Source: Candidatus Anammoximicrobium sp. (GTDB lineage Bacteria > Planctomycetota > Planctomycetia > Pirellulales > Pirellulaceae). Taken from it: 64,000 bases of DNA. Both the position numbers and the translations under genes were made by a program. How positions within the stretch are numbered: the first letter of the stretch is position 1; every line of letters begins with the position of its first letter. The notes beneath the pieces are model-generated. The model saw only the letters and a program-made list of their open reading frames with translations. It was not told where the DNA came from and made no database searches. Positions 16,756 through 24,287 of this stretch are shown piece by piece. The stretch is taken from positions 18,667 through 82,666 of the forward strand of contig JAAYYU010000287.1 of the NCBI GenBank assembly GCA_012515235.1. The letters are read 5' to 3'.

Positions 16756-17230
16756 TCTTTTCACCTACTCCCATGATAATTAAGATTTGGCGATCCGTTG
16801 ATACGTATTTAACTGCAAGGCCGGCGGACCCGCGGAATAGCGGCCTGCGCGGGGCTTGTGACTGTGGATTGGTCGTCCTTTGGCGCAGATTACTGGCTTG
16901 GGGAGCCCGAACGCTTTTCCCAACGCCGTGGAGTATAGTCGAAAATGCGTTGAACGCGACAGAGGCAAGGCAAAAATTGGCGCGGGGATGACTCAGACTA
17001 CTGGAATAATTGCCCCTCAGCCTCGCGAATAACCAGCGCATCGCGGCGGGAACAGATCGCAAGTCGTTTCCGACAATTGCCTTGTGGACCTTGCGTTCGT
17101 CCGCGGATCAGTTAATCTAACGGTGGAGGGGGGCCTGAATTCGCAGTCCTGTGCGCGGTGTCCGAGACGGTCTCGGACTGTCGCAGCCACCTCGATACTG
17201 ATCGACGAGGCGATGCGGAGTGAGGGAGAC
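16756..17230. other. Divergent intergenic region, 475 bases
   Basis: No gene is seen. It must hold the promoters of rpmG (minus) and of the squalene-oxidase-repeat gene (plus). A TATACT on the minus strand at 16937-16932 could be a -10 for rpmG, without a good -35. A perfect palindrome lies at 17160-17178. I looked for a tRNA, common near rpmG, and found none. Confidence 0.5.
17160..17178. promoter_or_regulatory. Perfect 19-base palindrome GTCCGAGAC-G-GTCTCGGAC
   Basis: Both 9-base arms match exactly around a single G. It is 53 bases before the ATG at 17231. It could be an operator bound by a dimeric regulator; as RNA a one-base loop is unfavourable, although pairing of the outer bases would still form a stem. 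Confidence 0.5.
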
Positions 17231-18799
17231 ATGAGCGCGGAAGTGAAGCAGCAGTCGCTGGAAGCCAAAGCAGCGGAAGCCGAGGCCGAGGAGTACGACG
17301 AGGAGGAAGAGTTCGAGGAGGAAGCGGGTGGGCATCGGTTTCTGTTCTTCACCGCCATGCCGGCTTGGCTGGTCAGCATGGTGGTCCACGCCGTGGCTCT
17401 GCTGGTGATGGCCATGATCACGGTCGGCGGAAACGTCGAACAGGTCAAGGCGGTCCTGACTGCGGCTCCGCCTGCGGACGATCTGCAGGAGATCGAGGAA
17501 TTCGAGGAGCAGTTGACGCCGCCGGTGGATGTCGACGCCGTGACCGACGTGAGCGTCCCGATGGAAGTCATCAGCGATGTGATTCCTGAAGACGTCACCG
17601 ACGTGGTCGTTTCCAACGACATCGACCAGGCGGCCATTGCGGTCGAGCTGGTGGACTTCGGCCAGGAAACGGCTCCGCGCAACGATCTGATGAAGGAAGT
17701 CGGCAGCTACTCGGGGACTGGCTATGATGGGCGCGGCAGCGCCGAGGCGCGCAAGGGCATGGTTCGCCAGGCGGGCGGCAGCGACGCCAGCGAAGCGGCG
17801 GTGGCGGCGGCCCTGCGATGGATCGCCGATCATCAGTTGCCCGACGGAGGCTGGAGTTTCGATCATCGCCCCGGCCCGGTTCTCAATGGGCGGCCGCGGA
17901 CGTCGGATCATCCGGGAACTCACGCGCAGGCCCGGAACGGCGCCACCGCGATGGCGCTGTTGCCGTTCCTGGGCGCCGGCCAGACACACAAGGACGGCAA
18001 ATACAAGGCCACGGTCCAGGGCGGACTGGGATACCTGATCAGCCGCATGAAACCGGACGGCAGCCTGCACGAGTCCGGGGGCAGCATGTATTCTCACGGT
18101 CTGGCTGCGATCGTCTTGTGCGAGGCGTTCGGCATGACGCACGACAAAGCCCTGATGGCCCCCGCGCAAGCGTCCTTAAACTTCATCTCGTACGCCCAAG
18201 ACCCCATCGGCGGCGGCTGGCGGTATACGCCGCGCCAGCCGGGCGACACGTCGGTGGTGGGCTGGCAATTGATGGCCCTGAAGAGCGGCCACATGTCCTA
18301 TCTGCAGGTGAATCCCAATACGATCCGCGGCTCGATCAAGTTCCTGGACACCGTCCAGGCGCAGAGCGGCTCTTTCTATGGCTATACCAGTCCGGGGCAG
18401 GGCCAAGCGACGACCGCCATCGGGTTGCTGTGCCGGATGTACCTGGGCTGGAAGCATGAGAACGAACCGTTGAAGCGCGGCGTCGCTTGGCTCGGCACCC
18501 AGGGGCCTTCGATAGGCAAGGGCGCCAACATGTACTACAATTACTACGGCACTCAGGTCTGCCGGCAGTTCGGCGACGAGGTCTGGGAGAAGTGGAACTC
18601 GAAGATGCGCGACTTCCTGGTCGGCAGTCAGTCCAAGGAGGGCCCGGCGCAAGGCAGTTGGTTTTTTGCCGGCGGACACGGCGCCGAAGCCGGCGGCCGG
18701 CTGTACAACACCTCGCTGGCGACCATGGTCCTGGAAGTCTACTACCGGCACATGCCGATCTACCAGCAGCAGGCGACCAAGGACGAATTCCCGCTGTAA
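17231..18799 (+). CDS. Membrane-anchored prenyltransferase/squalene-oxidase-repeat protein
   Basis: 522 residues from the ATG at 17231 (GAGGGAGA upstream). The N-terminal 40 residues are strongly acidic and cytoplasmic-like, followed by one membrane helix (AWLVSMVVHAVALLVMAMIT, about 47-66), an acidic linker, and from about residue 175 an alpha/alpha-toroid with repeated QLPDGGWSFD, GGSMYSHGLAAIVL, GGGWRYTPRQPGDTSVVGWQ and SFYGYTSPGQGQATTAIGL units. These are squalene-cyclase-type repeats, but the DxDD acid motif of the cyclases is not visible, so a terpenoid cyclase is unlikely. Related proteins are frequent in planctomycetes with unknown role. A strong terminator follows 55 bases after the stop. 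Confidence 0.85.
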   Translation: MSAEVKQQSLEAKAAEAEAEEYDEEEEFEEEAGGHRFLFFTAMPAWLVSMVVHAVALLVMAMITVGGNVEQVKAVLTAAPPADDLQEIEEFEEQLTPPVDVDAVTDVSVPMEVISDVIPEDVTDVVVSNDIDQAAIAVELVDFGQETAPRNDLMKEVGSYSGTGYDGRGSAEARKGMVRQAGGSDASEAAVAAALRWIADHQLPDGGWSFDHRPGPVLNGRPRTSDHPGTHAQARNGATAMALLPFLGAGQTHKDGKYKATVQGGLGYLISRMKPDGSLHESGGSMYSHGLAAIVLCEAFGMTHDKALMAPAQASLNFISYAQDPIGGGWRYTPRQPGDTSVVGWQLMALKSGHMSYLQVNPNTIRGSIKFLDTVQAQSGSFYGYTSPGQGQATTAIGLLCRMYLGWKHENEPLKRGVAWLGTQGPSIGKGANMYYNYYGTQVCRQFGDEVWEKWNSKMRDFLVGSQSKEGPAQGSWFFAGGHGAEAGGRLYNTSLATMVLEVYYRHMPIYQQQATKDEFPL

Positions 18800-18854
18800 G
18801 GCGTCCGCGAGCCGGGCCGTCCTGGCCCGGCGGAAAAGTCAACCAATCTGCGAA

Positions 18855-18888
18855 AAGCCCGCCGTTTCCACGGCGGGCTTCTTTTTTT
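18855..18888 (+). terminator. Rho-independent terminator
   Basis: AAGCCCGCCG and CGGCGGGCTT form a perfect 10-base stem around TTTCCA, then CTTTTTTT. On the minus strand the stem is followed by TTTT, so it can also end the convergent STAS-domain gene. Confidence 0.93.
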
Positions 18889-18919
18889 GCGCTGGAGGCT
18901 GGAGGCTGTCCGCACCGGC

Positions 18920-19294
18920 TCACGCGCCGGGTGCCGCCCGATTGGCGTTTTGCAGCGCGGCCAGGGCCGAGTTGACGCCCTCGTAGATCTCGAAGATCTT
19001 GTCCAGTTGCGTGACGCGCAGCGCTTCCCGAACCGGCGGCTGCAGGCCGCACAGGGCCATGTGACAGTTCCGCGGGGTGCACCGGGACTTCAGGCGAATC
19101 AGCATGCCCAAGGCGGCGGAGCCCGCCAATTGGATGCTGCTCAGGTCCAACAACAGCCGGGTGACGGCGTGTTGTGCCACCAGCTCCTCGATTTCGCGTC
19201 GCCGCTGTACGACCACCCCTTCTTCGAACAAGGAAGAATCCAGGAAAGCGACGATGTGGACGCCGTCTTTCTCGATCAAGGTTATTTCCGCCAT
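18920..19294 (-). CDS. STAS-domain anti-anti-sigma factor-like protein
   Basis: 124 residues from the ATG at 19294, which follows GGAGGGAG; an upstream in-frame start lacks a site. STAS features are the N-terminal strands, LLLDLSSIQLAGSAALGMLIRL and the final helix. The phosphorylatable Ser of SpoIIAA-type proteins is kept in GSAALG, although the preceding Asp is Gly. Such proteins bind anti-sigma kinases and are reset by PP2C phosphatases. A PP2C-type phosphatase gene is at 55.3 kb in this window, but no anti-sigma kinase is nearby. The gene is alone between a terminator and a divergent CYTH gene. Confidence 0.88.
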   Translation of the reverse strand: MAEITLIEKDGVHIVAFLDSSLFEEGVVVQRRREIEELVAQHAVTRLLLDLSSIQLAGSAALGMLIRLKSRCTPRNCHMALCGLQPPVREALRVTQLDKIFEIYEGVNSALAALQNANRAAPGA

Positions 19295-19528
19295 CACTCC
19301 CTCCTTCTGCCGGAGGACGACTGCACTTTGAACGATCACCTTCTGTGTAGTGTCCCAAATTCACTGCGGCCGTCAACCGGGACACGGTGCCAACGGGCCT
19401 GGGACGCTCGGGATTAGACTGGAGGGGCTCGCCAGCCGCCGCTCCGGCGTCCACTTCACGCCTGGGCCACGTTGTGCGACAATCGTGCCGGTGAGACTGG
19501 CCCGTATCGAGACAACGCGGTGGCGCCG

Positions 19529-20107
19529 ATGCACTACGAAGTCGAACAGAAATACCCCGTGGACGATCTGGCGGCGATGGAAGCGACGCTCGCCGCGCTG
19601 GGAGCCTGCTTCGAGACCGCCATCGAACAGCGCGACCGATATTTTGCGCACCCGAGCCGCGATTTTGCCCAGACCGACGAAGCCCTGCGAATCCGCCAGG
19701 TGGGCCGGCAGTGCTATGTGACGTACAAAGGACCCAAAATCGATCCGGCCACCAAGACGCGCCGGGAAATCGAACTGCCCGTGTCCGGCACGGCCGAGGC
19801 GGCGGGCCAGTGGACGTTGCTGTGGGAATCGCTGGGCTTTCAACTCGTGACCGAAGTCTGCAAAAGACGGCGGCCCGGACGCATCCGCTGGGAAGATGCC
19901 GACATCCTGATCGCGCTGGATCAGGTCGACGGCGTCGGCACCTTTGTAGAATTGGAACTCGCCGTAAGCGCCGACGGCCTGGAGCGGGCCAAATTGCAGA
20001 TTCTCTCGCTGGCCGCCGCGCTCGGCCTGGCCAACGCCGAACGGCGGAGTTATCTGGAACTGCTGTTGACGGCGATCCCGAACGCGGACTCGCCGCTCGC
20101 TGGGTAA
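19529..20107 (+). CDS. CYTH-domain protein (class IV adenylate cyclase/thiamine triphosphatase family)
   Basis: 192 residues from the ATG at 19529; a GTG nine bases upstream is possible, and neither has a clear ribosome site. The signature ExExK is EVEQK at residues 4-8. The tunnel-fold strands follow: EALRIRQVGRQCYVTYKGPK, RREIELPV, EVCKRRR and ILIALDQVDGVGTFVELEL. The charged set fits CyaB-like proteins, which in various bacteria act as adenylate cyclases or inorganic/thiamine triphosphatases; the sequence does not decide between them. It lies 51 bases before a Gfo/Idh/MocA gene on the same strand. Confidence 0.88.
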   Translation: MHYEVEQKYPVDDLAAMEATLAALGACFETAIEQRDRYFAHPSRDFAQTDEALRIRQVGRQCYVTYKGPKIDPATKTRREIELPVSGTAEAAGQWTLLWESLGFQLVTEVCKRRRPGRIRWEDADILIALDQVDGVGTFVELELAVSADGLERAKLQILSLAAALGLANAERRSYLELLLTAIPNADSPLAG

Positions 20108-20158
20108 TCCGAATGGCGGCCGAGCACCGCCGCTTTTCAAGCCGGAAAGGAAAAAAGT

Positions 20159-21508
20159 ATGAACCCTTGCCTGCACGCCGCGACATGGCTTTCCCGCCGC
20201 AGTTTTCTGAAGGCGGCGGCCGCCGCCGCTCCGTTGGCAGTGCCGAAATCCGTGTTCGGCGCCGCGGCGCCCAGCAACCGCATCCAGGTGGCGCTGATCG
20301 GCTGCGGCAATCAGAGCCGCGTCGACTTGCCTTCCGTCATGCGCTTTGACGACGTGCAAGTCGTCGCCGTCTGCGACGTCAATCGGGCCAGCCACGGGTA
20401 CGCACGGCCGGAACACTTCCTGGGCCGCGAACCGGCCCGCGACAAGGTCAACGAGTACTATGCCCGGAAAACCGGCGCCGGCTCGTACCGAGGTTGTGAC
20501 TGCTACGCCGATTTCCGGGAAGTGCTGGCGCGAGACGACGTGGATGCCGTGATGGTCGTGCTGCCCGATCACTGGCACGCTTTGGTCAGCGTGCTGGCCT
20601 GCCGGGCCGGCAAGGACGTGTATTGCCAGAAGCCGCTGTCGCTGACCGTGCATGACGGCCAGCAGATGGTCCAGGCCGTGCGGAAACACGGGCGGATTCT
20701 GCAGACCGGCAGCCAATACCGGTCCAGCGGCAGTGTGCGGCGCGTGGCCGAACTGGTCCGCAACGGGCGGATCGGCAAGGTCCAGCGGGCAATCGCGATC
20801 ATCAACAGCAGCGGCGCCGGGCCGGGGCCCGGCTGGCAGCCGATGCCGGTTCCGGAGGGCTTTGACTACGATTTCTGGCTGGGGCCCGCGCCGGCGGCGC
20901 CGTATCACATCGACCGTTGCCTGTATCGCTTTCGGTTCCACTTGGATTATTCCGGCGGGCAAGTGACCAACACCGGTGCGCATGCGCTCGACATCGTGCA
21001 ATGGGTGCTGGGCAAGAACGGCACTGGTCCGGTGGAGTTCGAGGACTTGGGCGCGGTCTGGCCGCCGCCGGGGCACTTGTACACCACCGCCATGAAGAGC
21101 GCTTTTCGGGCGCGGTACGCCGACGGGATTGAACTGATTTGCCAGACTCAGGAGCCCGGCTTCGGCGCGCGATTCGAGGGCACCGAGGGCTGGATTCAAT
21201 ACACGGCCGGCAAGGTCGAAGCCTCGTCCGACGCGATCAAGGATGCGGTGATCGGCCCGGACGAAATCCACTTGCCCGTCAGCAGCGGTCATTATCGGAA
21301 CTGGCTGGACTGCATCCGCAGCCGTGCCGAACCGATCGAACCGGTGGAAGCCGGACACCGCACCGCCTCGATCTGCCACTGCGGCAACATCGCCATGCGG
21401 CTCCAACGCCGCGTGCAGTGGAATCCGGAAACCGAGTCGTTTATCCAGGACGACGAGGCCAACCGGATGCTGCGGCGGCCGTATCGCGACCCGTGGAAAA
21501 TCGGCTGA
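20159..21508 (+). CDS. Tat-exported Gfo/Idh/MocA family oxidoreductase
   Basis: 449 residues. The N-terminus has the twin-arginine motif LSRRSFLKAAA. The Rossmann loop is ALIGCGNQSR, followed by VVLPDHWHAL and CQKPLSLTVHDG (Glu of the usual EKP replaced by Gln, Lys kept). C-terminal signatures include NTGAHALDIVQWVLG and GHYRNWLDCIRSRAEPI. AAAGGA precedes the ATG. It probably acts on a sugar or cyclitol with tightly bound NAD(P) after export. It is a different subgroup from the oxidoreductase at 5.8 kb. Neighbours (CYTH, PII) give no pathway; the ThuA gene 600 bases on is a common companion of this family. Confidence 0.9.
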   Translation: MNPCLHAATWLSRRSFLKAAAAAAPLAVPKSVFGAAAPSNRIQVALIGCGNQSRVDLPSVMRFDDVQVVAVCDVNRASHGYARPEHFLGREPARDKVNEYYARKTGAGSYRGCDCYADFREVLARDDVDAVMVVLPDHWHALVSVLACRAGKDVYCQKPLSLTVHDGQQMVQAVRKHGRILQTGSQYRSSGSVRRVAELVRNGRIGKVQRAIAIINSSGAGPGPGWQPMPVPEGFDYDFWLGPAPAAPYHIDRCLYRFRFHLDYSGGQVTNTGAHALDIVQWVLGKNGTGPVEFEDLGAVWPPPGHLYTTAMKSAFRARYADGIELICQTQEPGFGARFEGTEGWIQYTAGKVEASSDAIKDAVIGPDEIHLPVSSGHYRNWLDCIRSRAEPIEPVEAGHRTASICHCGNIAMRLQRRVQWNPETESFIQDDEANRMLRRPYRDPWKIG

Positions 21509-21610
21509 GTGCCGGAGGAGCCCCCACGCCGCCCGGCTGGTCCGCACCCGGCCGGGCTTCTGGACCTGCCCGCGTCGTTTTATCTTTGACTCCCGTTCAG
21601 GCGTCCCAGC

Positions 21611-22000
21611 GTGAAACAAGTCATCGCCGTCATCAAACCGTTTCTGGCCGAAAAGGTGCTCGAAAACCTGAAACGGGCACCGCTTGAATCGCTCAGCGTC
21701 CGCGAAGTGAAAGGCTACGGGCGGCAAAAGAGCTACCTGGAGGAATACAGCCGGACCGAGTACTCGGCGGCCTTCCTGCCCAAAGTGGAAATCACGATCT
21801 GGGTCGACGATTCGCGCGTCGAAGAAATCGTCCGCCGCGTCGTGGAAGCGGCCCGCACGGGGCGGATGGGCGACGGCAAGATCTTCGTCCTGCCCGGCCA
21901 ATCCTACGAGACGGTGATCGACCTCGGACCCGAAGCCGACGAACCGGACCAGGAAAAACCGGCGCGGCGGAATCCCGCCCGCAAACCGAAGACCAAGTAG
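21611..22000 (+). CDS. Orphan P-II family signalling protein
   Basis: 129 residues from a GTG start; a poor AGGCG-like site precedes. PII features: KQVIAVIKPFLAEKVLENL, VKGYGRQKSY, a T-loop ending RTEYSAAFLPKVEI (Tyr in the position uridylylated in GlnB), and the B-loop RTGRMGDGKIFVLP. The usual PII is 112 residues; a Pro/Lys/Arg-rich tail of about 20 residues is extra. No amtB or glnA is next to it, so the partner is not predictable. It follows the Gfo/Idh/MocA gene by about 100 bases. PII proteins sense 2-oxoglutarate and ATP/ADP in the cytoplasm. Confidence 0.85.
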   Translation: MKQVIAVIKPFLAEKVLENLKRAPLESLSVREVKGYGRQKSYLEEYSRTEYSAAFLPKVEITIWVDDSRVEEIVRRVVEAARTGRMGDGKIFVLPGQSYETVIDLGPEADEPDQEKPARRNPARKPKTK

Positions 22001-22022
22001 GACCCAATCAGAGCGGGCCTCC

Positions 22023-22070
22023 TGCGACGAGCCGGGCCTGCGACGAGCCGGGCCTGCGACGAGCCGGGCC
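22023..22070. repeat. Three perfect tandem 16-base repeats
   Basis: TGCGACGAGCCGGGCC occurs at 22023-22038, 22039-22054 and 22055-22070, followed by a degenerate fourth unit. It lies between the convergent PII and ThuA genes. No stem with a T-tract is present, so it is not a classical terminator. Confidence 0.9.
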
Positions 22071-22105
22071 TCCGCCGAGCCCGGCTTCTGGCGAACCGTC
22101 CGGAG

Positions 22106-22843
22106 CTACTTTCCCGCGGCCCAGCGAATGCCCTGAGCCAGCAGGCGGGGATAGCTCGGATTGGCCCACGCTTTGGAATCGTGACCCAGCATCAGGTAGA
22201 AGACGCGGCTTCTTCCGTAGTCCTTGGTCCAGGCGATGTCGGGTGAATTCCTGGGATGATCCGTCCTCAGCAGCACGTGCGCGTCGGACGCCGTGTACAG
22301 GCCGCCGTAGGTCTCGTCGTGAATCTCGAAGTCCTGGACGCCCTGCGTGATCGGATGCGCGCGATCGGCGATTTTGACTTTCAAGACCTCGTCGTGGGCC
22401 CACGTCGAGGGCTTGTACGTTTTCCCTTCCAGCACCGTTGCGGCAAAGACATACCTGCCGCCAACGATCCTGGTGAATTCGTCCCAATCGCGATGCGCAC
22501 CCAGGTTGTGGTGCAGCGAGACCAGGCCGATCCCCTGCTTGAGCAGTTCCACGAACGCCTGCCGCTGGGCCGGCGTGAAGCCCGAAGCCATGTCGTACAT
22601 GACGACGGCGTCGTACTCGTTCTGCAGGCCCGGCTTGAGCAACCCCGCGGCCTTGGGCATCTCCGCTTTGGTGTACCGGATGCCCGGCAGCGCGTCGAAC
22701 ATGGCGAAGAACGGTTGCTGCTCAAACCCGTGCCCGCCGAACGTCAGCAGAATGCGGATCGCCTCCGGCTGGTCCTCGGCGCGCACCGCGCCGATCGTTC
22801 CGGCAATCCCCACGGCCATCAACAGGGCGACGAACCATCTCAT
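22106..22843 (-). CDS. Secreted ThuA-domain protein
   Basis: 245 residues with a signal peptide (MRWFVALLMAVGIAGTIGAVRA). ThuA fold features: RILLTFGGHGFEQQPFFAMFD, YDAVVMYDMASGF, GIGLVSLHHNLG, HPITQGVQDFEIHDETYGG, then AWTKDYGRSRVFYLMLGHD. The family is a glutamine-amidotransferase-like fold named from trehalose utilisation and often accompanies Gfo/Idh/MocA and DUF1080 genes; its reaction is not established. AGGAGA precedes the ATG. Export points to work on sugars in the periplasm. Confidence 0.9.
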   Translation of the reverse strand: MRWFVALLMAVGIAGTIGAVRAEDQPEAIRILLTFGGHGFEQQPFFAMFDALPGIRYTKAEMPKAAGLLKPGLQNEYDAVVMYDMASGFTPAQRQAFVELLKQGIGLVSLHHNLGAHRDWDEFTRIVGGRYVFAATVLEGKTYKPSTWAHDEVLKVKIADRAHPITQGVQDFEIHDETYGGLYTASDAHVLLRTDHPRNSPDIAWTKDYGRSRVFYLMLGHDSKAWANPSYPRLLAQGIRWAAGK

Positions 22844-23014
22844 GGTGTTTCTCCTCTAGCCAACGGAGTCTCGGAAAAAAGGGACGCAATGCTTGCAAGT
22901 GCTCGCAGCCCGGCTTTGCGGGCCGTGCGGATCGCCGCGATGTCTTGCGACGGACAGCCCGGCTCGGCGAACCGGGGCTGCCGCTGCGCCCGCGTGGCGG
23001 CGACGAGCCGCGGC

Positions 23015-24097
23015 CTATCGGCCCTGCAATTCGAACCAAGCCACGACGCAAGGGCTGCCCGCCGGCACGGTCAGGCCGATCATGCCCGGCATGGTCGGCG
23101 TCACGTCGCCGCGGGACTCGACGGGAACCTCCTTCTGGTTCAGCCGGCACTGGAACGCGCCGGCTTGCCGGGCGAATTCGATCATCATGGCGCCCTTCGG
23201 GAGCGGTACTTGATAGGCGGCGTCCAGGGCGTCGTTTCCGAACAGGCCGAACACCTGCCCCTCGGCGACGTCTTTCAGGATCACGCGGCAGACGAAGCTG
23301 CCGGTCAGCTTGCGGCTGTAGACCACCTGGGCGGCGCCGGCGTCGCTGGGAAGCGCCAGTTTCAGGTAGCCTTCGGCAGTCTGCTCGGCATCCTTCTTGA
23401 GCGTTTCCCGCAGGACCCGTTCTTCGGCCTGCCGGCGCACGGCCCAGTTGGCAGGCGCCAGCAGCTTGCGCATGATGGACGTCAGCGGCGGGATCTCCAC
23501 CGGCAGCGTAGCCGGGGGCGCGGTGCCCAGTTCCGGCAGCAGGGCGGAGACGTCCACCTTGGCCTGTTGCGCCTCGGACCAGAGCTTCCGCGCCGCTTCC
23601 CGGTCTCCCTTGCCGTCCATCGCCAGAAACGCGCCGAAGAAGACCTTGTTTTCCGGCGCATCCGGCTTCAACACGCGCTCGGCCAGCGTCAGGGCCACTT
23701 TGGCGGGCAGCGACTTCACCGTGTAGCGGCGGTTCTCGCCTTTGACCCGCAGCACCAGCAGGCCGGGCGTGTACTCGACCACGGCCACGCGGACGTCCCC
23801 GATCATCAGCTCCTCGACGGCCTGGAGCGAACGAGCGCCTTCGTCCACCGATTCCCAGAAGCCCTCCAGGTACTCGTACAGCGACTGCAGCCGCTGACGC
23901 TGGACGTCAAACGCTGCGCCGCCGCTTACCCGCGCAGCCTCCTGCAGCTTGGCCTTGGCCACGTTCAAATCACGCTCCGCCATCGCGCTGCGAATCTCGT
24001 CCAACAGGCCATCAGCCTCCGCAGCTTGCCCGCACGCGCGGAAAGCCTCCCAACCCAGCACCCAACAAACGACAAACACTCCCATTCGAATCTTCAT
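23015..24097 (-). CDS. Secreted hypothetical protein, 360 aa
   Basis: A signal peptide (about 1-25, MKIRMGVFVVCWVLGWEAFR) is followed by a helical region (residues 28-90) and a tetratricopeptide-like stretch (KVFFGAFLAMDGKGDREAARKLWSEAQQAK). The C-terminal 130 residues look like a beta-sandwich or LamG/DUF1080-like end (GSFVCRVILKDVAEGQVFGLF, IEFARQAGAFQCRLNQKEVP). I recognise no named family. Its ATG overlaps the stop of a 20-codon mini-ORF (TGATG), which in turn overlaps a longer mini-ORF behind the DNA methyltransferase. Confidence 0.75.
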   Translation of the reverse strand: MKIRMGVFVVCWVLGWEAFRACGQAAEADGLLDEIRSAMAERDLNVAKAKLQEAARVSGGAAFDVQRQRLQSLYEYLEGFWESVDEGARSLQAVEELMIGDVRVAVVEYTPGLLVLRVKGENRRYTVKSLPAKVALTLAERVLKPDAPENKVFFGAFLAMDGKGDREAARKLWSEAQQAKVDVSALLPELGTAPPATLPVEIPPLTSIMRKLLAPANWAVRRQAEERVLRETLKKDAEQTAEGYLKLALPSDAGAAQVVYSRKLTGSFVCRVILKDVAEGQVFGLFGNDALDAAYQVPLPKGAMMIEFARQAGAFQCRLNQKEVPVESRGDVTPTMPGMIGLTVPAGSPCVVAWFELQGR

Positions 24098-24159
24098 CAG
24101 CGCCTCGCATCAAAATCAACTTCGATAACCGCACCGGCGGTAGCCGCCCGCACGCTCAT
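24097..24159 (-). CDS. Possible 20-residue mini-ORF, overlap-coupled
   Basis: The ORF encodes MSVRAATAGAVIEVDFDARR. Its ATG overlaps the stop of the preceding mini-ORF (ATGA), and its stop overlaps the next start (TGATG). It may be only a coupling leader, or chance. No ribosome site of its own is visible. Confidence 0.25.
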   Translation of the reverse strand: MSVRAATAGAVIEVDFDARR

Positions 24160-24287
24160 CCGGGGCGTCTCTCCCACGCTTCACGAATCCTCGGGAAGCG
24201 TCCGATACGGTCTTCGATCTTGCCAATTTCTTTGGGATAGAACTCCAGCATCGCATCGCAGAACCATTGGCTCTGCATGCGACTCAC
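24156..24287 (-). CDS. Possible 43-residue mini-ORF behind the DNA methyltransferase
   Basis: The GTG start overlaps the methyltransferase stop (GTGA); an internal ATG is three codons on. The product begins VSRMQSQWFCDAMLEFYPKE and continues with a charged KIEDRIGRFPRIREAWERR stretch. It is plausible protein sequence, and might be the surviving start of a restriction-enzyme or other partner gene truncated by later rearrangement. No family is recognised. Confidence 0.35.
   Translation of the reverse strand: MSRMQSQWFCDAMLEFYPKEIGKIEDRIGRFPRIREAWERRPG

Noticed and set aside
14830..16776. A 648-codon plus-strand open frame
   Set aside because: It is antisense to recJ and rpmG, both certain by motif.
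16756..17230. A tRNA gene beside rpmG
   Set aside because: No cloverleaf with a T-loop GTTCRANNC and paired acceptor ends was found on either strand.
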